DNA of 64,000 nucleotides from contig NZ_CP109487.1 in assembly GCF_036227605.1 (NCBI RefSeq), positions 8,853,001 through 8,917,000 on the forward strand, written 5' to 3'. The position numbers and the translations under genes were made by a program. Under the pieces are notes generated by a model. It saw nothing but the letters and a program-made list of their open reading frames with translations, made no database searches and was not told where the DNA came from. Source of the DNA: Streptomyces sp. NBC_01439 (GTDB lineage Bacteria; Actinomycetota; Actinomycetes; Streptomycetales; Streptomycetaceae). Every line of letters begins with the position of its first letter. Positions within the stretch are counted from its first letter, which is position 1. Positions 60,701 through 64,000 of the stretch are shown piece after piece.

Positions 60701-63700
60701 GTAGTGGTGCGGCAGCAGCGCCGCGTGCTCGCCCTGCACCCGCACCATCAGCTCGCGCAGCGGCTCGTCGGGGCGCAGCGCGACCCGGAACGGCAGCGTG
60801 TTCATGAACATGCCGATCATCTGGTCGACGCCGGCGAGGTCAGCGGGACGGCCGGAGACGGTGGCACCGAACACCACGTCGTCCCGGCCCGTCATCCCGG
60901 CCAGCGCCATCGCCCAGGCCGTGCTGAGCACGGTGCTCAAGGTGACCCCGCAGCCGCGCGCGAAGGACCGCAGCCGGTCGCTGGTCGCCTCGTCCAGCGA
61001 CAGGTCCACCACCTCGGCGGTCACCGGCTGCCGGTCCGGATCGGCCCGCGCCACCAGTGTCGCCTGGTCCAACCCGGACAAGTGGGTGCGCCAGGCCTGC
61101 TCGGCGGCCTCCCGGTCCACGGCCGACAGCCAGCGCAGGTAGTCCCGGTAGGGGGTGACGGGCGCCAGCACGTCACCCGAGCCGCCGTGCCCGTACAGGG
61201 CGAACAGCTCCTCGAAGAACAACGACTCCGACCAGCCGTCGGTCAGGATGTGGTGCTGCGTCACGCACAGCATCCAGCGCTCCGCCGAGAAGCGGATCAG
61301 CGCCACGCGCAGCAGCGGCGGGGCCGCGAGGTCGAACCGGGCCGCCGCGTCGGCGAGGGAGAACTCCCGCAGCGCCTCGTCCTGCGCCGCCCGGTCGAGG
61401 TGGCTGAGGTCGATCTCCCGCCACGGCAGCTCCCACTCGCCCGGGACCACCTGCACCGGGCCGTCCAGGCCCTCGTGCCAGAAGCCGGACCGCAGGTTGG
61501 GGTGGCGGCGCAGCAGCGTGTCGAAGGCGGCGCGCAGGGCGGGCCCGTCGACGGCGTGCAGCAGCTCGACGAAGTTCTGCATCAGGTAGACGTCGAGGGC
61601 CCGGTCGTCGTAGACGGCGTGGAAGTACAGGCCCTCCTGCAACGGCGCCAGCGGCAGCACCTCCTCGACGTGCGGGAACACCGAGGCCAGCGCGGCCTCC
61701 TGCCCGGCGTCGAGGGTGACGAGCGGACCGGACGGCGCCAGGAAACCGCCCTCCTGGTCGCCGGCGTTGCGGGCCGCCGCGGCCATCCGCTCCACGGTCC
61801 GCTGTTCGAAGACGTCGCGCGGGGTGAGGACCAGACCCGCCTTGCGGGCCCGGGTCACCAGCTGGATGGAGACGATGCTGTCCCCGCCCAGCGCGAAGAA
61901 GTCGTCGTCGATCCCTGCCGAGGCGAGCCCCAGCACCTCCGCGAAGACGGCGCACAGCGCCTCCTCGCGGGCGTCGCGCGGCGGCCGCGACAGCTCCGCG
62001 CCGCCCAGCTCGGGCGCGGGCAGGGCGCCACGGTCCAGCTTGCCGCTGACGTTCGTCGGGAGCGAGTCCAGGGCCACCACGGCCGCCGGGACCATGTAGT
62101 CGGGCAGTACGGCGGTCAGCGCCTCGCGCAGCGCCGCCGGTTCGACGGAGCCGGTCACGTAGCCGACGAGCCGCTTGACCCCGGGGGTGTCCTCGCGGAC
62201 CACCACGGCGGCGGACCCGACACGGGGCAGCGCGGCCAGGGCCGACTCCACCTCACCGAGCTCGATCCGGTAGCCGCGGACCTTCACCTGGTCGTCGGCC
62301 CGCCCCAGGAACTCCAGCTGCCCGTCGGTGCGCAGCCGTACGAGGTCGCCCGTGCGGTACATCCGCGAGCCCGCGGGCCCGTACGGGTCGGCCACGAACC
62401 GCTCGGCGGTCAGCGCGAACCGGCCCAGGTAGCCGCGGGCCAGTCCGTGACCCGCCAGGTACAGCTCACCGGGGGTCCCGGCCGGCGCGGGCCGCAGGGC
62501 GGAGTCCAGTACGCGGGCGCAGGTGTTGCCGATGGGCCGGCCCACGATCGGGGTGGCCGAGTCGGCCAGGTCGGCGCCGAGGGCGTCCACCGTGTACTCG
62601 GTGGGCCCGTACAGGTTCACCGACATGACCCCGGGGGCCGCGCGGACCTCGGTCCACAGCGCCTCGGGGACCGCCTCGCCGCCCAGCAGCAGCAGCCCCG
62701 GCCGGTGGTGCGAGCGGCTCAGCAGCCCCCACTCCAGCAGGGCGCCGGCGTAGGTGGGCGTCACGTCCATGGCGTCGATCCGGTGCTCGCGGACGTAGCC
62801 GACGGTGAATTCGGCGTCGCGGCGGCCGATCTCGTCCAGGACGTGCAGCTCGTGGCCCGAGACCAGCCAGAACAGCTGCTCCCACGAGGTGTCGAAGCTG
62901 AAAGAGGCGGTGTGCAGGGCCCGCAGCGGCCGCCCGCCGGCCGCCGCGACGGCGGGGGCGAAGACGTCCGCGATGTGGTTGGCGTACAGGTTCGACAGAC
63001 CGCCGTGGGTCAGGACGACACCCTTGGGGCGGCCCGTGGATCCGGAGGTGTAGATCACGTAGGCCGGGTGCCCGGACTCCGTGCGCGGCGGCCGGAAACC
63101 CCCATCGAGCGAGGCGAGTTCCGCGGTGGTCCGCGCCGAGTCCAAGGCGATCCGGGCCGGTCCGCCCGCCGCCCCGGCGGGCAGCAGCGCGAGCGCCGCC
63201 TCCGTGGTCAGCACGCACACCGGCGCCGCGTCGTCCAGCATCAGGGCGATCCGGTCGGCGGGGTAGTCCAGGTCCAGCGGCAGGTAGGCGGCCCCCGACT
63301 TCAGGACGGCCAGGATGGCCACCACCGATGCGGCCGAGCGCGGCACGGCCAGCGCCACCACCGATTCGGGTCCGGCGCCGTGCGCGGCCAGCAGCGCGGC
63401 CAGCCGGTCCGCCCGGTCGTCGAGTTCCGCGAAGGTCAGCCGGTCGGGTCCCGCGACCACGGCGCACGCGTCCGGCGCCTGGGCGGCCCGCTCGGCGAAC
63501 CGGTCGGCGACCGTACCGTCGGCCACGTCCCGCGCGGCGCCCGCCTCCGCGGTGCGCAGCTCCGCGCGGTCGGCGGCGGTCAGCGGCTCCAGCGTGCCCA
63601 CCGGGCGGCCCGGGTTGCCGGCGACCTGGTCCAGCAGGGCGGTGAACCGCTCGGCCACCCGGGCGGCGGTCCGGGCGTCGAAGAGGTCCGGCCGGTAGTC

Positions 63701-64000
63701 CAGGGCCAGTTCGGCCCGCTCGTCCAGGGACACGGACAGGGTGAGCGGGTAGTGCGTGCCGTCCCGGGCCTCGACCCCCGTCACCCGCACCCCGTCGGAG
63801 AGCGGCGCACGGGCGGAGGGGTCCACCGGATAGTTCTCGATGACGACGAGGGTGTCGAACAGCTCGCCGCCGCCCGCCTGCTTCTGGATCAGGCGCAGGC
63901 CCAGGTGGTGGTGGGCGAGCAGGGCGTTCTGTTCGTCCCGGAACCGCCTCAGCAGGTCCCGGGCGCTCTCCCACGGCCGCGCGGTGAGCCGCACCGGCAC
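57701..64000 (-). CDS. Nonribosomal peptide synthetase, last two modules and thioesterase (5' truncated by window edge)
   Basis: At least 2099 residues; the start is beyond 64000. Visible order is end of a condensation domain (to about 140), A1 (150-670), carrier 1 with [14 protein letters not shown] (about 700), C2 (780-1190) with [10 protein letters not shown]2 (1200-1735), carrier 2 with [13 protein letters not shown] (about 1775) and TE with [10 protein letters not shown] (about 1910), Asp in LLDAYPPE and His in CSHDDLM. No epimerase domain lies between carrier 1 and C2. A2 reads as DMENLGLINK ([37 protein letters not shown]), the published N5-hydroxyornithine code. A1 reads roughly DTEDLGLVDK, acidic and thus probably for a basic residue. 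It works with DhbE, PPTase and the 17-19.6 kb hydroxyornithine genes. Confidence 0.95.
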   Translation of the reverse strand: MPVRLTARPWESARDLLRRFRDEQNALLAHHHLGLRLIQKQAGGGELFDTLVVIENYPVDPSARAPLSDGVRVTGVEARDGTHYPLTLSVSLDERAELALDYRPDLFDARTAARVAERFTALLDQVAGNPGRPVGTLEPLTAADRAELRTAEAGAARDVADGTVADRFAERAAQAPDACAVVAGPDRLTFAELDDRADRLAALLAAHGAGPESVVALAVPRSAASVVAILAVLKSGAAYLPLDLDYPADRIALMLDDAAPVCVLTTEAALALLPAGAAGGPARIALDSARTTAELASLDGGFRPPRTESGHPAYVIYTSGSTGRPKGVVLTHGGLSNLYANHIADVFAPAVAAAGGRPLRALHTASFSFDTSWEQLFWLVSGHELHVLDEIGRRDAEFTVGYVREHRIDAMDVTPTYAGALLEWGLLSRSHHRPGLLLLGGEAVPEALWTEVRAAPGVMSVNLYGPTEYTVDALGADLADSATPIVGRPIGNTCARVLDSALRPAPAGTPGELYLAGHGLARGYLGRFALTAERFVADPYGPAGSRMYRTGDLVRLRTDGQLEFLGRADDQVKVRGYRIELGEVESALAALPRVGSAAVVVREDTPGVKRLVGYVTGSVEPAALREALTAVLPDYMVPAAVVALDSLPTNVSGKLDRGALPAPELGGAELSRPPRDAREEALCAVFAEVLGLASAGIDDDFFALGGDSIVSIQLVTRARKAGLVLTPRDVFEQRTVERMAAAARNAGDQEGGFLAPSGPLVTLDAGQEAALASVFPHVEEVLPLAPLQEGLYFHAVYDDRALDVYLMQNFVELLHAVDGPALRAAFDTLLRRHPNLRSGFWHEGLDGPVQVVPGEWELPWREIDLSHLDRAAQDEALREFSLADAAARFDLAAPPLLRVALIRFSAERWMLCVTQHHILTDGWSESLFFEELFALYGHGGSGDVLAPVTPYRDYLRWLSAVDREAAEQAWRTHLSGLDQATLVARADPDRQPVTAEVVDLSLDEATSDRLRSFARGCGVTLSTVLSTAWAMALAGMTGRDDVVFGATVSGRPADLAGVDQMIGMFMNTLPFRVALRPDEPLRELMVRVQGEHAALLPHHYVGLGPIQQLTGLGQLFDTLYVFRNTPLNDAAREEAVATHAIGWTHSVDGTHYPLTLAVTPGPALELSLGYRPDLYDEPTARHLAGRLALLVEQLADGGSVPVGRLVTLDPVERAELLATGDDTGHAVPDTTVIDLFAEQAARTPGETALVFEDQRLSYAELDARANRLARALVARGAGPETVVALGLPRSADFVVALFAVLKTGAAYLPLDLDHPVDRLGAMVADAAPLCLVTTAPVTDRVPVVEGVPALLLDDPAVLAELAALPDGPLGESELTGVRDGRRPAYVIYTSGSTGRPKGVVVPYSGLTNMLLNHRERIFAPAVALAGGRRMKVAHTVSFAFDMSWEEFFWLVNGHEVHVIGEELRLDPAALTAHYDRVGIDVVNVTPSYGLQLVEAGLLDADRHRPALFLLGGEAVPDGLWELLKHTEGTMGYNLYGPTEYTINALGADVDDSISSCVGRPIYNTRAYVLDGALRPVPVGVAGELYLAGAGLARGYFDRPSLTAERFVADPFGEPGTLMYRTGDLVRWRGDAQIDYLGRADDQVKIRGFRIELGEVESAVAAEPGIAAAAVVVHTGPTGVKRLVAYTVASAAEAPEPAALRARLSAALPEYMVPSAFVELSALPLTVNGKVDRAALPAPDFGDAGGGRAPKDAREELLCAIFADVLGLERVGAEDNFFELGGHSLLAMRLVGRIRTELGTPVQVGAVMAAPTVADLAARIGSDARRDALRVLMPLRERGTAAPLFCFHPASGFAWQYTGLLRHLDADRPVYGLQSPGLAGEQPEVADVAALAELYLEEIRTVQPEGPYHFLGYSFGGTVAQTLAALLQERGEEVAFLGLLDAYPPEIEDWSYIDAPDWRERLEREESGFLLSVAGLNPPEADAPVDRAQAVGAIRDSQGLLAGFDEALLGAIVDTNVHCVRLLSRSRTLRYRGDVLFFTASRSTPAAEAPGLVWPAYLDGRIEEHVLDCSHDDLMSPAVLAQIGPVLARALASAGPTARD

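Overview
The window looks like a chromosomal segment of a Streptomyces or close relative. The sequence is uniformly very GC-rich with strong third-position GC bias. It carries hallmark Streptomyces families: a SARP-type activator, a subtilisin-inhibitor (SSI) protein, a PAS-SpoIIE phosphatase, and 19-bp iron boxes of the DmdR1/IdeR type. The assignment rests on gene content and sequence style only; no database was searched. I recognise no tRNA, rRNA or CRISPR array and no complete insertion sequence.

Layout. (1) 1-16.8 kb is mostly housekeeping or scattered genes: the end of a histidine kinase, GNAT acetyltransferases, a DUF1963-like protein, an SGNH hydrolase overlapping a PadR regulator that faces a SnoaL-like protein across an elaborate operator, a methyltransferase, a probable 220-bp MITE that abuts the stop codon of a 1.6-kilo-residue unknown protein, nadE, a PAS-PP2C phosphatase, an arylamine N-acetyltransferase and an MFS/LysR pair. 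(2) 17.0-21.2 kb is an iron-regulated divergent locus: a formyltransferase faces an ornithine N-monooxygenase plus an amidohydrolase, with two iron boxes between them. (3) 21.2-32.4 kb holds a YhgE/Pip-type membrane protein with a MarR regulator, a transmembrane Ser/Thr kinase divergent from an FHA-domain/flavin monooxygenase fusion, membrane and unknown proteins, an SSI inhibitor, TspO and a small secreted lectin-like protein. (4) 32.6-41.8 kb is a possible small biosynthetic locus: SARP activator, PobA-like hydroxylase, an O-methyltransferase with an unrecognised N-terminal domain, an unknown helical protein, and a siderophore-interacting protein fused to a degenerate methyltransferase. (5) 43.9-64 kb is a catecholate siderophore cluster: an ABC uptake operon with an iron box and divergent AraC regulator, a Sfp-type PPTase, four 2,3-dihydroxybenzoate (DHB) genes behind another iron box, a siderophore reductase, and the last two modules plus thioesterase of an NRPS that runs off the right edge.

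How they fit together. The last NRPS adenylation domain reads as DMENLGLINK, the published code for N5-hydroxyornithine. That substrate would be made by the iron-regulated monooxygenase/formyltransferase pair about 38 kb away. I therefore infer one mixed catechol-hydroxamate siderophore pathway (DHB, a probably basic residue, then hydroxy- or formyl-hydroxyornithine) split over two iron-controlled loci. The most unusual single proteins are the FHA-flavoprotein next to its probable kinase partner, the SIP-pseudomethyltransferase fusion, and the two-part O-methyltransferase.
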